Shown here one piece after another: positions 33,879-41,736 of a stretch of 64,000 bases of DNA. How positions within the stretch are numbered: the first letter of the stretch is position 1; each line of letters starts with the position of its first letter. Made by a program: the position numbers and the translations under genes. The stretch spans positions 2,046,001 to 2,110,000 of the forward strand of contig OY763414.1 of the NCBI GenBank assembly GCA_963667435.1, in the 5' to 3' direction. The notes under the pieces were generated by a model. The model did not search any database, was not told the origin of the DNA, and worked only from the letters and a program-made list of their open reading frames with translations. The stretch is from Marispirochaeta sp963667435 (GTDB lineage: Bacteria; Spirochaetota; Spirochaetia; JC444; Marispirochaetaceae).

Positions 33879-35513
33879 CTAGTACATATCGGGTCCCATA
33901 CCGCCGCCCATGGGTGCGGGTGCATCCTTTTCAGGCAGATCGGTAATGACACATTCGGTGGTCAGAAGCAAAGAGGCAATGGAAGCAGCATTCTGCAGGG
34001 CAGACCTGGTAACCTTGGCGGGGTCAATAATACCGGCTTTAACCAGATCGATCCACTCCATGGTGTTTGCATTGAATCCCATACCATCCTTAAGGCCCTT
34101 TGCCTTGTCGGCTATAATAGATCCATCAAGACCGGCATTTTCTGCAATCTGCCGTAAGGGGCCTTCAAGCGCCCGCTTAACTATACCGAATCCGGCTTTC
34201 TCCTCATCCGTAAGAGCGGAAATATCTTCCCTCTCCAGAGCAGCCACAGCACGCATAAGGGCAATACCGCCACCGACAACAATACCCTCTTCAACAGCTG
34301 CACGGGTTGCTGAAAGAGCATCTTCAACCCGGTGCTTCTTCTCTTTCATCTCTACCTCGGTGGCAGCTCCTATATTGATAACCGCAACTCCGCCGGCCAG
34401 TTTCGCAAGACGCTCCTGCAGTTTTTCCCGGTCATAGTCTGAAGTGGTGTCTTCAATCTGAGCCTTAATCTGAGCAACCCGTCCCTTGATATCCTTATCG
34501 GATCCAGCGCCTTCGATTACCGTGGTATTCTCTTTATCCACCTTAATGCTCTTGGCACGGCCGAGCTGGTCCAGGGTGGCATTCTCAAGCTTGTATCCCA
34601 TCTCTTCTGCAATAACTGTACCGCCTGTAAGAATGGCAAGATCCTCGAGCATTGCTTTTCTACGGTCTCCGAAGCCGGGAGCTTTCACGGCACAGGCCTT
34701 CAGGGTTCCCCTGATATTGTTAACAACCAGAGTCGCCAGCGCCTCGCCCTCGATATCCTCAGCAATAATCAGCAGAGATTTTCCATTTTGCGCAACCTTT
34801 TCCAGAACCGGAAGAAGATCTTTCATGGCGGAGATCTTCTTATCATGAATCAGAATAAGAGGATCATCCATTTCAACAATCATGGTTTCCCGGTTGGTGG
34901 CAAAATAGGGAGAAAGATATCCGCGATCAAACTGCATCCCTTCAACAATGTCCAGGCTTGTATCCATGGATTTGGATTCTTCCACGGTAATAACACCATC
35001 TTTGCCAACCCTGTCCATGGCATCTGCAATTAGACTGCCGATTTCGCTGTCGTTATTTGCTGATACGGAAGCTACGTGCTCAATGTCATCCTTATCCTTA
35101 ACGGGTTTGGAAATTTTCTGAATTTCCGCTACCGCTTTAGCTACGGCACTGTCAATTCCCCGTTTGAGACCCATGGGGTTCATCCCGGCAGCCACGTTCT
35201 TAAGACCTTCCCGCACAATGGAGTAAGCAAGAACCGTTGCTGTGGTGGTGCCGTCACCGGCAACATCGTTGGTTTTGGTAGCTACCTCTTTCAGCAGCTT
35301 CGCACCCATGCTCTCAAACTCGTCCTCGAGCTCGATTTCCTTGGCAACAGTTACTCCGTCCTTGGTAACCGTCGGAGCGCCATAGCTCTTGTCAATTACA
35401 ACATTACGACCCTTGGGACCAAGGGTAACCTTTACAGCATTGGAGAGTTTTTCAACACCCTTGAGCAGCTTCTGCCGGGCGCTTTCATCAAAAAGCAGTT
35501 GTTTAGCAGCCAT
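33879..35513 (-). CDS. groL: 60 kDa chaperonin GroEL
   Basis: 544 residues, the standard GroEL length. Diagnostic segments include VTLGPKGRNVVIDKSYG near residue 28, the ATP site DGTTTATVLA near 86, and VGGGIALMRA near 412. The C-terminus ends in a GGM-type tail (PMGGGMGPDMY), here short. It assembles into double seven-mer rings that fold proteins with GroES and ATP. It lies 11 bases after groES in the groES-groEL operon. The operon's regulation appears unusual: see the sigma-54-like element upstream of groES. Confidence 0.98.
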   Translation of the reverse strand: MAAKQLLFDESARQKLLKGVEKLSNAVKVTLGPKGRNVVIDKSYGAPTVTKDGVTVAKEIELEDEFESMGAKLLKEVATKTNDVAGDGTTTATVLAYSIVREGLKNVAAGMNPMGLKRGIDSAVAKAVAEIQKISKPVKDKDDIEHVASVSANNDSEIGSLIADAMDRVGKDGVITVEESKSMDTSLDIVEGMQFDRGYLSPYFATNRETMIVEMDDPLILIHDKKISAMKDLLPVLEKVAQNGKSLLIIAEDIEGEALATLVVNNIRGTLKACAVKAPGFGDRRKAMLEDLAILTGGTVIAEEMGYKLENATLDQLGRAKSIKVDKENTTVIEGAGSDKDIKGRVAQIKAQIEDTTSDYDREKLQERLAKLAGGVAVINIGAATEVEMKEKKHRVEDALSATRAAVEEGIVVGGGIALMRAVAALEREDISALTDEEKAGFGIVKRALEGPLRQIAENAGLDGSIIADKAKGLKDGMGFNANTMEWIDLVKAGIIDPAKVTRSALQNAASIASLLLTTECVITDLPEKDAPAPMGGGMGPDMY

Positions 35514-35524
35514 AATTTTCTTCC

Positions 35525-35791
35525 TTATTCCTCGATGGTCGCCTGAATGTCATCTATACGCATAATAACCATGTCATCACCGTCAACCTTGATCTCAGTA
35601 CCCGCGTACTTGTCAAACAGTACCTTATCGCCGGGTTTTACCTTGATCATCTCGTCATCACCAATGGCGACGATCTCTCCTCTGGTTGTTTTTTCCTGTG
35701 CGGTTGTGGGAATAAAAATTCCGCTTTGAGTTTTCTGCTCAGATTCTGCCCGCTTTACCAGAACCCGGTCTCCCAGTGGTTTGAGTGTCAT
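35525..35791 (-). CDS. groS: 10 kDa co-chaperonin GroES
   Basis: 88 residues. It begins LKPLGDRVLVKR, includes the mobile loop near residues 17-35 (ESEQKTQSGIFIPTTAQEK) and ends with the typical VMRIDDIQATI. It caps GroEL as a heptamer. GGAG lies seven to eight bases before the ATG at 35791. The first gene of the chaperonin operon, with a leader of about 58 bases if transcription starts from the sigma-54-like promoter. Confidence 0.98.
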   Translation of the reverse strand: MTLKPLGDRVLVKRAESEQKTQSGIFIPTTAQEKTTRGEIVAIGDDEMIKVKPGDKVLFDKYAGTEIKVDGDDMVIMRIDDIQATIEE

Positions 35792-35823
35792 TTCTGATCT
35801 CCATTAAAATTGTATTCTTATAT

Positions 35824-35840
35824 ACTCTTCACCGAAGAGT
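35824..35840 (-). promoter_or_regulatory. Inverted repeat in the groES leader
   Basis: ACTCTTC (35824-35830) and GAAGAGT (35834-35840) are perfect arms around three bases, about 33 bases before the groES ATG. It is not a CIRCE element (TTAGCACTC-N9-GAGTGCTAA). It could be a leader hairpin or an operator for another heat-shock regulator. Confidence 0.45.
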
Positions 35841-35860
35841 TTGTTTGCCCAAAGATTTAA

Positions 35861-35875
35861 GCAAGAATCGTGCCA
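35861..35875 (-). promoter_or_regulatory. Sigma-54-type promoter upstream of groES-groEL
   Basis: The minus strand reads TGGCACG-ATTC-TTGC followed by T, an exact match to the RpoN consensus TGGCACG-N4-TTGCW. Start of transcription would be near 35849. Upstream (about 35885-35935) is AT-rich and contains GTGACA-17-TATATT, a possible second, sigma-70 promoter. The 273-base gap 35792-36064 contains no gene. Confidence 0.65.
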
Positions 35876-36020
35876 GAGTGGCGCATAATAATAAATCCTT
35901 CTATAATATACATTTAAGTAAAGATAATGTCACCTTTTAGTTATACTTTTTTTCTTTTCAGGAAAATATGACCCACCGAACAAAAAAAAGCCTAAAAAGT
36001 GTGTCAAATTAACCCACAAA

Positions 36021-36044
36021 GGTCTGCGCCACAGGATGCAGACC
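36021..36044 (-). terminator. Possible terminator of the ferritin gene
   Basis: GGTCTGC (36021-36027) and GCAGACC (36038-36044) form a 7-base stem with a 10-base loop, 20 bases after the ferritin stop. Only three T residues follow on the minus strand, so it is weak. Confidence 0.45.
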
Positions 36045-36064
36045 GATTGCGGGACATATGGAAT

Positions 36065-36601
36065 TTAACCGGCAGCCGAAAGCGGGCCGAGAAACAACGT
36101 GGGAACCGATACTGTACGGTTGCCGAGATCCTTATCCAGCATAAAAATTCCCGGCCCTTTCTCACCGCCGGACAATTCAAGATGAGCGATTATATCACTG
36201 GCACTCTTCTCTTCCTCCACCTGCTCGGTAACATACCACTGCAGGAAGGTATGGGTTGCATAATCATGCTCTTCTTCGGCAATCCGCACAAGAGCATTGA
36301 TTGAGGCGGTCACCTCCTTTTCATGCTCCAAAGTAGCCTTCAAAATTGCCATGGGAGAATCCCAGCTCTCTTCAGGCTTATCAATGGCCTTCAAAATAAC
36401 TTTGCCGCCCTGATCCTGTACATATTCAAACATCTTCATTGCATGAAACATCTCTTCATGGTACTGGGCCATAAACCATGTTGCAAAACCATCCATCCCG
36501 ATATCACTGCTGTGGGAAGACATGGCCATGTAGAGATATCCGGAAAAAAGTTCTTTATTAATCTGTTCATTTAAAGCATCAAGCATTCTCTTTGAAATCA
36601 T
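36065..36601 (-). CDS. Bacterial ferritin (non-haem, FtnA type)
   Basis: 178 residues from ATG 36601, which has AGGAG six bases upstream; the longer frame from 36634 lacks one. The four-helix ferritin bundle shows the ferroxidase ligands: Glu in QINKELFSGYLY (about residue 17), Glu and His in QYHEEMFHAMKMF (about 49-53) and Glu residues in TEQVEEEKSA (about 127-131). There is no haem-binding Met of bacterioferritin in the expected place. It oxidises and stores iron in a 24-mer. Two AATGTTTA direct repeats upstream may bind an iron or peroxide regulator. Confidence 0.92.
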   Translation of the reverse strand: MISKRMLDALNEQINKELFSGYLYMAMSSHSSDIGMDGFATWFMAQYHEEMFHAMKMFEYVQDQGGKVILKAIDKPEESWDSPMAILKATLEHEKEVTASINALVRIAEEEHDYATHTFLQWYVTEQVEEEKSASDIIAHLELSGGEKGPGIFMLDKDLGNRTVSVPTLFLGPLSAAG

Positions 36602-36619
36602 CTCAATCTCCTGATATGC

Positions 36620-36648
36620 AATGTTTAATCTCAAAGTACTAATGTTTA
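36620..36648 (-). promoter_or_regulatory. Direct repeat upstream of ferritin
   Basis: AATGTTTA occurs at 36620-36627 and again at 36641-36648, exactly 21 bases apart, or two helical turns. On the ferritin strand it reads TAAACATT. Same-face binding of a dimeric regulator is plausible; it does not match a classical Fur or PerR box. Confidence 0.35.
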
Positions 36649-36673
36649 GCAGTATGGTAAAGAAATATCCGAT

Positions 36674-37180
36674 TCAACTTTTACGAACCCGAAAGGTCGC
36701 CTTCAGGGCAGTGCTCAAGTCGAAGAGGTGCGGGCTGCGGGAGGTATGAATTCCCAGGTCCAGCAGAACATCATCCCTGTTACGCTGTAGCCAGCGAAAA
36801 ATCCTGGCGGCTCCCTTATCGGCATCATCATACCCCGCGGAAGCTGCCTGAACCAGGCGAAGCATCTCATCTTCACCGAATGTTTTACGCTGGATTTGAA
36901 AATCGATAATATAGCTTTTTCCAAAAGCCCCTTTTTCAATAGACACCGGCGCATTTTTTTTCGGAGCGCTGCTTCCAGTTTTCTTCGGCTGTGACACTGA
37001 TATCTTTTCAGCTTCCCTGTTCAGTTCATCAATACGCTGATTATAGATCAGAGTATTGGCCTGACTTATGAGAAACAGAAGACCATCTGCATCAATATCT
37101 TTAATCAGGCTCCTGAGCTCCCGAAGATACTTCTCCCGGGGATCGACCGTTTCATCTTCAACTGCCTTCTTCCGACCCAT
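36674..37180 (-). CDS. Conserved-looking protein of unknown function
   Basis: 168 residues from ATG 37180, which has AAGGAG eight bases upstream. The gene overlaps the end of the GGDEF/EAL gene by 23 bases and is probably translated with it. The N-terminal third is charged and helical (with DPREKYLRELRSLIKDIDADG), then a Lys/Ser/Pro-rich linker, then a compact C-terminal region with FGKSYIIDFQIQRKTFGEDEM and RIFRWLQRNRDDVLLDLGIH. No membrane segment or known motif. The link to cyclic di-GMP signalling rests on the overlap alone. Confidence 0.65.
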   Translation of the reverse strand: MGRKKAVEDETVDPREKYLRELRSLIKDIDADGLLFLISQANTLIYNQRIDELNREAEKISVSQPKKTGSSAPKKNAPVSIEKGAFGKSYIIDFQIQRKTFGEDEMLRLVQAASAGYDDADKGAARIFRWLQRNRDDVLLDLGIHTSRSPHLFDLSTALKATFRVRKS

Positions 37181-39020
37181 CAATGCTGCTCCTTGTCGCT
37201 GTCTGCCTGCAGCGCTCCCGCCTTAAGCGTCGCAGGAGTTCCTGCACAGACAGGGGTTTACTGTAATAGTAACCCTGATGCAGGAAACATCCATGGGATT
37301 TCAGGAAATTGACATGTTTTGGATCCTGCACCCCCTCGGCAACAACCTCAAGGTTGAGGCTCTTCGCCAGCCTTATGATACTCCATACAATTTTACGGTT
37401 CTTTTTCTCATCCAGAGCGGACACAAAAGACTGATCTATCTTTATGTAGTCAATAGGCAGAGTGGAGAGATGACTGAAGGAAGAGTATCCGGTACCAAAA
37501 TCATCCACCATAAAGCTGATTCCCGGGAAGTTCTGTTTCAACCGTACTATTTTCCTGCCCGTCTCCTCAGGCTCCCTCAAAAACGCACCTTCAGTAATTT
37601 CAAGCTTCAGTCCCTGCGGATCGGCACCGGACCGTGCAAGCATTATACCGATCATCTCCTCAAAGCGCTGATCCTCAAACTGCCGGGGACTCACATTGAC
37701 GCTGATGTATGCATCGTAGCCGTACTTCTGCAGATGACTGAGCATCCGGCAGGACTTCCGCATAATTTCTGCCCCCAGGGGAATGATCAGACCGGTTTCT
37801 TCCGCCAGGGAAATAAAACTTTCAGGTGAGATATTCCCATCCCTGGGATGTTTCCAGCGAATAAGGGCTTCCATGCCGGAAAGTCCCCCGCCGGCAAAGT
37901 AAACCGGCTGAAAGGCGACTTTTATCTGGGTGGTAAAAAGAGCTGCCCTCAGACCTTCCTCAAGATGCAGTCGACGGGTTACCTGCCGGTTCATCTCAGA
38001 TGTAAAGTAGCGGAAGGAATTGCCTTGCTCCTTGGCTCGATACATAGCCACATCTGCGTTGCTTATAAGGGTGGATATTTCCCAGCCGTCATCCGGAATA
38101 ACCGCAATCCCGACACTTACCCCAAGGCTTATGGACGGCATTTTCGGGCTATTCTGAATGGGATAGGGGCTGCGAACATCCTGAATGATCTTTTTTGCCA
38201 CAACAGCTGCATCACTGGGGTCAGCAAGATATGGTAACAAAACAACGAACTCATCACCACCGAAACGGAAAATATCTTCTCCAGGCTCTTCTCCCTTCTG
38301 TTCCACCCGGAAAACATGATCGCTGTTTCTCAGACAGCTATGCAGCCTGCGGGAACATTCCACAAGAATATCATCACCGATATGGTGGCCCAGGGTATCA
38401 TTAACTTTTTTAAAACCATCCAGATCAAGGAAAAGAAGAGCCCCCTTACGATCCCCATACCGGCGTATCTCATCAAGATAGGTCCGGAGGGAATCCTGAA
38501 AGAGATCTCGATTGCCCAGAGCCGTCAGTTTATCATGGTAGGCAAGATATCTGAGTTTTCGTTCGGTCTTCTTTCTTTCTGTAATATCACGGATTATGCA
38601 GGGCAGACTTTTTTTCCCCATCGTATCCACTGCAATCCCGAAGGATATCTCCAGAGGGACTATCTCCCCATCGCCGTTCAGTCCAAGAACCTCCAGGTGA
38701 TTTCCCAGTCCGCGCTCCCTACGATCGTCCAGATCGAGAAAAAAATAGTCCGACAGAAGAGGTGCAATCCTGCGAAACTCCGACGAAGGAAACAACTCAC
38801 TGATGGAATTCCCGATAATATCCACCGGAGAAATACCGAACATTGATTTTACTACTGTATTTGCAAAGAGAACTTCAAGATCATCAGTAATCTGTATTAT
38901 TGCATCGGAGGTGGTTTCCGCCAGAGCCCGGTAACGCTTTTTCAGATCCTGCAGCTCTCTGCGGTAGCTCTCCAGTTCCAGTGAATCAGTATCTGGTCTA
39001 CCGACAACATTTACATCCAT
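37158..39020 (-). CDS. PAS-GGDEF-EAL cyclic di-GMP signalling protein
   Basis: 620 residues. A coiled-coil start leads into a PAS domain (about 28-150, ending in CIIRDITERK), then GGDEF (about 155-340) with intact GGDEF at 254-258, and EAL (about 355-605) with EAL at 384-386, the loop DDFGTGYSS near 523 and QGYYYSKPL near the end. Both activities are possible. An unusual insertion of about 14 residues separates the RNSD inhibitory-site-like motif (231-234) from GGDEF, where normally only a few residues intervene. No membrane helix, so it is cytosolic. A TATACT -10-like box lies 37 bases upstream. Confidence 0.93.
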   Translation of the reverse strand: MDVNVVGRPDTDSLELESYRRELQDLKKRYRALAETTSDAIIQITDDLEVLFANTVVKSMFGISPVDIIGNSISELFPSSEFRRIAPLLSDYFFLDLDDRRERGLGNHLEVLGLNGDGEIVPLEISFGIAVDTMGKKSLPCIIRDITERKKTERKLRYLAYHDKLTALGNRDLFQDSLRTYLDEIRRYGDRKGALLFLDLDGFKKVNDTLGHHIGDDILVECSRRLHSCLRNSDHVFRVEQKGEEPGEDIFRFGGDEFVVLLPYLADPSDAAVVAKKIIQDVRSPYPIQNSPKMPSISLGVSVGIAVIPDDGWEISTLISNADVAMYRAKEQGNSFRYFTSEMNRQVTRRLHLEEGLRAALFTTQIKVAFQPVYFAGGGLSGMEALIRWKHPRDGNISPESFISLAEETGLIIPLGAEIMRKSCRMLSHLQKYGYDAYISVNVSPRQFEDQRFEEMIGIMLARSGADPQGLKLEITEGAFLREPEETGRKIVRLKQNFPGISFMVDDFGTGYSSFSHLSTLPIDYIKIDQSFVSALDEKKNRKIVWSIIRLAKSLNLEVVAEGVQDPKHVNFLKSHGCFLHQGYYYSKPLSVQELLRRLRRERCRQTATRSSIDGSEEGS

Positions 39021-39146
39021 AAATTGTTAAACCTTTTCTACTGTCCTCTAAAGTATACCAGATTTAACATGCCCTGGAGAAACTTTTTCTGTTTTTGCTT
39101 TCATCCCCGGAGTACGGATAGTACCTTGTATGCATGAGGCCTCAGA

Positions 39147-40028
39147 GTGATTGAATACAAAGATCCTGTGGCAGAACAGATTAAGGCCTATATTCTGGAT
39201 GACCCGCCATTCACCATGGACATGGGCAGTAAACCGGCAGAGCCTCTGTGGCAGAAAATCCGCGCAGCCGGTTCACAAATATGGATTCACGGAAATGAAG
39301 ACCTGGCAGCAGAGATCTGGAGCAGGGAAATTAACGCCTACTACCTCTGTACGAGATCGCTTCACCGCGGGCTGGATAAAGAATCACCCGACTTTCCGGT
39401 TATTGCCAAAGCAGGGAAATTTCTGAAGGGCATGCCCGAAAGAGAACGAACCCAGGAGATTCTCTTTATTCTCCACGCCAGACGACTGTTACGAATCTCC
39501 CACATGCTCTCCACGAGGGTAATAACCGAAATCCCCGTGGCGGACGACAGCACAGAGGAAATCTGCCGCTATGTACGGAGACTCTATCAGATTGCCCCTG
39601 AAAGAATATCACCGGTACTTCCCTACACTATAAAGAATTCGGCGGCAGCTACAAATCTGTGTCCTGACAAAATTCCTCTCACTCTTTCCGGAATCCACAG
39701 CCCCAAAGATGCAGTTGATGCCGCGGAATACGTAACCAGCGGCATAATTATTGAAGCCCGTGAGGGATCGGCCCCTGAAACCCTCGCATGGAGCGTTATG
39801 GAGGCAGTGAAGGATTCCGGCCACGGAAACCGACCGCCAAATCTTATAATCAGCGGAATATCCCAGGCAGATGAAATTACCGGACTAACCGGTTTTCCGG
39901 TACTAAAACTTCATGTTAATACTGCAAGAATATTTCTGAAAAAACCAGGTTTCAGGTCTCAGGCCTCAAGCAGTACGGAATGGATAGGTTCAGATAGATT
40001 CTACCGCACAATTTCCGCCCTGCTGTAA
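39147..40028 (+). CDS. Divergent transaldolase-like protein, probably without catalytic Lys
   Basis: 293 residues starting at GTG 39147 with GAGG seven bases upstream. The order of segments resembles a transaldolase barrel: QIWIHGNEDLAAEIWSREIN (near 47-66) parallels the family's first strand and helix, RVITEIPVADDSTEEICRY the next, and APERISPVLPYTIKNSAAATNL (near 149-170) the region that in real transaldolases reads (V/I)KIPxT with the Schiff-base Lys. Here that Lys is replaced. It sits between two cyclic di-GMP genes. The assignment is from pattern memory and is tentative; it may be a sugar-phosphate-binding regulator. Confidence 0.5.
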   Translation: MIEYKDPVAEQIKAYILDDPPFTMDMGSKPAEPLWQKIRAAGSQIWIHGNEDLAAEIWSREINAYYLCTRSLHRGLDKESPDFPVIAKAGKFLKGMPERERTQEILFILHARRLLRISHMLSTRVITEIPVADDSTEEICRYVRRLYQIAPERISPVLPYTIKNSAAATNLCPDKIPLTLSGIHSPKDAVDAAEYVTSGIIIEAREGSAPETLAWSVMEAVKDSGHGNRPPNLIISGISQADEITGLTGFPVLKLHVNTARIFLKKPGFRSQASSSTEWIGSDRFYRTISALL

Positions 40029-40068
40029 TAATTTTTTCAAAAACCAGACAAATTCCAAATAATTTACC

Positions 40069-40074
40069 TATAAT
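40069..40074 (+). promoter_or_regulatory. -10 element of the second GGDEF-EAL gene
   Basis: A consensus-perfect TATAAT at 40069-40074 lies 36 bases before ATG 40111, with a poor CAGACA about 18 bases upstream of it. Start of transcription would be near 40081. Confidence 0.5.
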
Positions 40075-40110
40075 TGATCATTAGGAAGAACCATAAAAAG
40101 ACTGTAAATC

Positions 40111-41688
40111 ATGAGTTATCCCGAATACAGAAAAGCGCCTCCGGGCCGGCAGCTTAAAGCTGCCCGACTATCATTCATAATCTTTTTTGCCGGCATACTC
40201 GTCGTCGGCGCAGGGAAATTCTTTACCTGGTCCCCAATGGCGATAGTAGCCCTGCCGGCACTTTTTTATGTTCTGAACGGATTACATCGGGGAACAATCT
40301 TCACCCTGCTGTTTGTTCCCGTGCACATTATAACAAACATACTCTATGCGCCCCATGAGTGCAGTCTGGCTCTCACTTTGACCGCATATATTATTCAAAT
40401 CCCTCTAACCTTTACCCTGCAGTACAGGAAGGAGCAGAGCGAGAAAACTCTGCACAAGCAGATATACTACGACCCACTCACAGGCTTGCCCAACCGCTAT
40501 AGACTGCTTCAGGACCTGACCCGGGCGGAGATTCCAATTCTTTTCCTGATCAATATTGATGATTTCAAGGAAATTAACGATGTATTCAGTCCAAAAGCCG
40601 GCGACACCATTCTCTACGAACTGAGTATTCTCCTCGGGAATATTACCAGTGAGGAGCCCTGTACTCTATACCGCCTTACAGCAGATGAATACGCCCTTCT
40701 TTTTGACAACAAGCGAATAGCCCTCAGCCGTGCCCACCTCTCCAGGGTGGCAGAGAATATCTGCGAAAAAGCCGCCGCTGCAACCTTTGCCCTGAACTCT
40801 TCAGAGATACGTCTCCGGGTTACCATCGGTATTGGGGATTCTCGTATTGAAAGCAGTGATAATCTTCTGGCCCAGGCAGATATGGCGCTTAAAACAGCCA
40901 AGTCCGGTCATAAATCCTTCCTGTTCTTTACCCAGACTATAGATACACGGAAGAATTACAAGAAAAATATACAATCCTTGAGAATACTGACGGATGCCCT
41001 CGAGAATGGTCGGATCGTACCCTATTTTATGCCTATCTCCAATTCAGCAACCGGAGTAATTGAAAGCTACGAGTGCCTGGCGCGGCTGGTTGATTCCGAA
41101 AACAGAGTATACCCGCCGTTCTTTTTCCTGGAGATTGCAAAGAAGGCACGGCTTTACTCCCAGGTTACGAGAATGGTCTTTCAGAAAGCTGTTGAGTATT
41201 TTAAAAACCGGCCGTATATGTTTACTGTCAATATTTCCATGGAAGATATCGACAATCCTGAAACTGTCAGCTATTTTCTGGAGGTTCTTGAAGTGACCCC
41301 CGAAGTCAGGGGTCGACTTATTTTTGAAATACTTGAATCCGAGAGTATCAATAACTATCCACAGGTCGTAACCTTCATACAGCTGGTAAAAACATACGAA
41401 TGCCGGATTGCCATAGATGACTTTGGTTCGGGATACTCAAACTTCGAGCATATTCCCCGCCTTCGCGTAGATTACATAAAAATCAACGGCGCCCTTATCC
41501 GCAATATAACCAAAAACAGTGAAAGCCGGTTTATAGTGGAAAATATCAACAGCTTTGCCCGCGGACTGGGTATACAGACCATTGCTGAATATGTGGAAGA
41601 CGACACAATCCGCGATGAACTCAGAAGCATGCAGGTGGACTATCTGCAGGGATATCTTATAGGCGAGCCCGGGGAAACGATTAAATAA
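40111..41688 (+). CDS. Membrane GGDEF-EAL protein with degenerate GGDEF
   Basis: 525 residues. Three or four membrane helices occupy residues 20-105, then a GGDEF domain (about 115-270) whose signature is TADEY (190-194) instead of GGDEF, so cyclase activity is unlikely. The EAL domain (about 285-520) has ECL at 321-323 in place of EAL but keeps the metal-binding Glu, NIS near 374, EILES near 406, DDFGSGYSN at 436-444, and the late Glu in TIAEYVED, so phosphodiesterase activity is plausible. The degenerate GGDEF may bind GTP as an activator, as known in some relatives. Probably senses through the membrane segment. Confidence 0.9.
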   Translation: MSYPEYRKAPPGRQLKAARLSFIIFFAGILVVGAGKFFTWSPMAIVALPALFYVLNGLHRGTIFTLLFVPVHIITNILYAPHECSLALTLTAYIIQIPLTFTLQYRKEQSEKTLHKQIYYDPLTGLPNRYRLLQDLTRAEIPILFLINIDDFKEINDVFSPKAGDTILYELSILLGNITSEEPCTLYRLTADEYALLFDNKRIALSRAHLSRVAENICEKAAAATFALNSSEIRLRVTIGIGDSRIESSDNLLAQADMALKTAKSGHKSFLFFTQTIDTRKNYKKNIQSLRILTDALENGRIVPYFMPISNSATGVIESYECLARLVDSENRVYPPFFFLEIAKKARLYSQVTRMVFQKAVEYFKNRPYMFTVNISMEDIDNPETVSYFLEVLEVTPEVRGRLIFEILESESINNYPQVVTFIQLVKTYECRIAIDDFGSGYSNFEHIPRLRVDYIKINGALIRNITKNSESRFIVENINSFARGLGIQTIAEYVEDDTIRDELRSMQVDYLQGYLIGEPGETIK

Positions 41689-41701
41689 GCAGATTATTTG
41701 A

Positions 41702-41730
41702 TTGCAGTCACGCTGTTTGGGCGTTACCCT
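41702..41730 (+). promoter_or_regulatory. Promoter of the adenosine deaminase gene, leaderless type
   Basis: TTGCAG (41702-41707), a 17-base spacer and TACCCT (41725-41730) end six bases before ATG 41737. No ribosome site is present in between. Confidence 0.4.
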
Positions 41731-41736
41731 TAAGAT

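Noticed and set aside
35792..35998. CIRCE (HrcA) operator before groES
   Set aside because: TTAGCACTC and its inverted partner are absent; the repeat at 35824-35840 is different.
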